Assembly (NCBI GenBank): GCA_019722365.1
Contig: JADFUC010002358.1
Coordinates: forward strand, 682,001 to 746,000
Origin: Lithospermum erythrorhizon
Lineage: Eukaryota > Streptophyta > Magnoliopsida > Boraginales > Boraginaceae
Direction of reading: 5' to 3'
DNA length: 64,000 nt
Shown here: positions 63,636 to 64,000 of the stretch, piece after piece
Layout of the letters: the number at the start of each line of letters is the position of its first letter
How positions within the stretch are numbered: position 1 is the stretch's first letter
Notes under the pieces: generated by a model
Told to the model about the DNA's origin: nothing
The model's input: only the letters and a program-made list of their open reading frames with translations
Databases searched by the model: none
Program-made: the position numbers and the translations under genes

Positions 63636-64000
63636 ATAAATTTGAATATTTTATTTCAAAAATTAAATTTTTTTTAAATAATATATATATAATATGTTAG
63701 TTTTTATGCTAAATAAAAATATCTTTATCTATAAACTATAGATGCAATAATTAATTAGAGTTGAATTTAATATATGAAAGAAAATTCAAAAAAAATCAAT
63801 TTTCACTATTTAACATGATTAGTAATTAGTCAATCAAATAAGAGTATATTGTCACAATAATACTTATATTTTTTTCGCCTATATGAAATATAATTCATCA
63901 ATATTATTTATCTAAGAAATACATGAATGAATATATATATTATAGGTATATAATCCACTTTATTAATTTAACATTCGATGTACAACCTGCACTTTATCTT
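63636..64000. other. AT-rich DNA at window end
   Basis: Contains a (TA)n run near 63680-63692 and no gene. Confidence 0.4.

Overview
This is plant nuclear DNA. The genes have short exons, GT-AG introns and AT-rich introns, and they encode plant-specific proteins: a phytochrome-interacting bHLH factor, a SOB FIVE-LIKE protein, RCI2/PMP3 peptides and a germin-like protein. Large tracts are decayed LTR retrotransposons, MITEs and SINE-like sequences. A eudicot is near certain; an asterid is a guess.

Layout. 1-3.2 kb is repeat debris: an edge ORF, a retrotransposon gag fragment on the minus strand, and a 1 kb element with ~120 bp terminal inverted repeats enclosing an open frame. 4.1-6.65 kb (+) codes for an acidic Glu/Pro/Lys-rich protein of 589 aa. 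7.77-11.6 kb (-) is a seven-coding-exon PIF3 gene. 12.1-15.2 kb holds a SINE-like insertion and a foldback MITE. 15.3 and 26.5 kb (+) carry two copies of an RCI2/PMP3 gene in duplicated flanks, separated by a decayed Copia element and other repeats. 29.4-31.9 kb (-) is APC11, the RING subunit of the anaphase-promoting complex, with a U12-like intron signal and an unresolved exon junction. 34.2-35.7 kb (+) is a germin-like gene that looks broken. 39.9 kb (+) is an intronless 67 aa basic protein. 42-47 kb is an LTR plus unclassified repetitive DNA. 52.2-53.3 kb (-) is a SOB FIVE-LIKE gene. 54.1-60.6 kb is a decayed Copia element on the minus strand, interrupted by an LTR of another family.

The genes do not form a pathway or cluster. 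PIF3 acts in phytochrome light signalling, SOFL proteins in cytokinin-related growth, APC11 in cell-cycle ubiquitination, and RCI2 in membrane/ion stress tolerance; their adjacency looks like ordinary plant gene order. I found no CRISPR array, operon, tRNA or rRNA gene, and nothing I would call a new molecular system. The most interesting signals are structural: the APC11 minor-spliceosome signals, the RCI2 segmental duplication, a poly(A)-only insertion with a 17 bp target duplication in a PIF3 intron, the broken germin gene, and the nested LTR. Exon coordinates were read by hand from splice signals and protein family knowledge.
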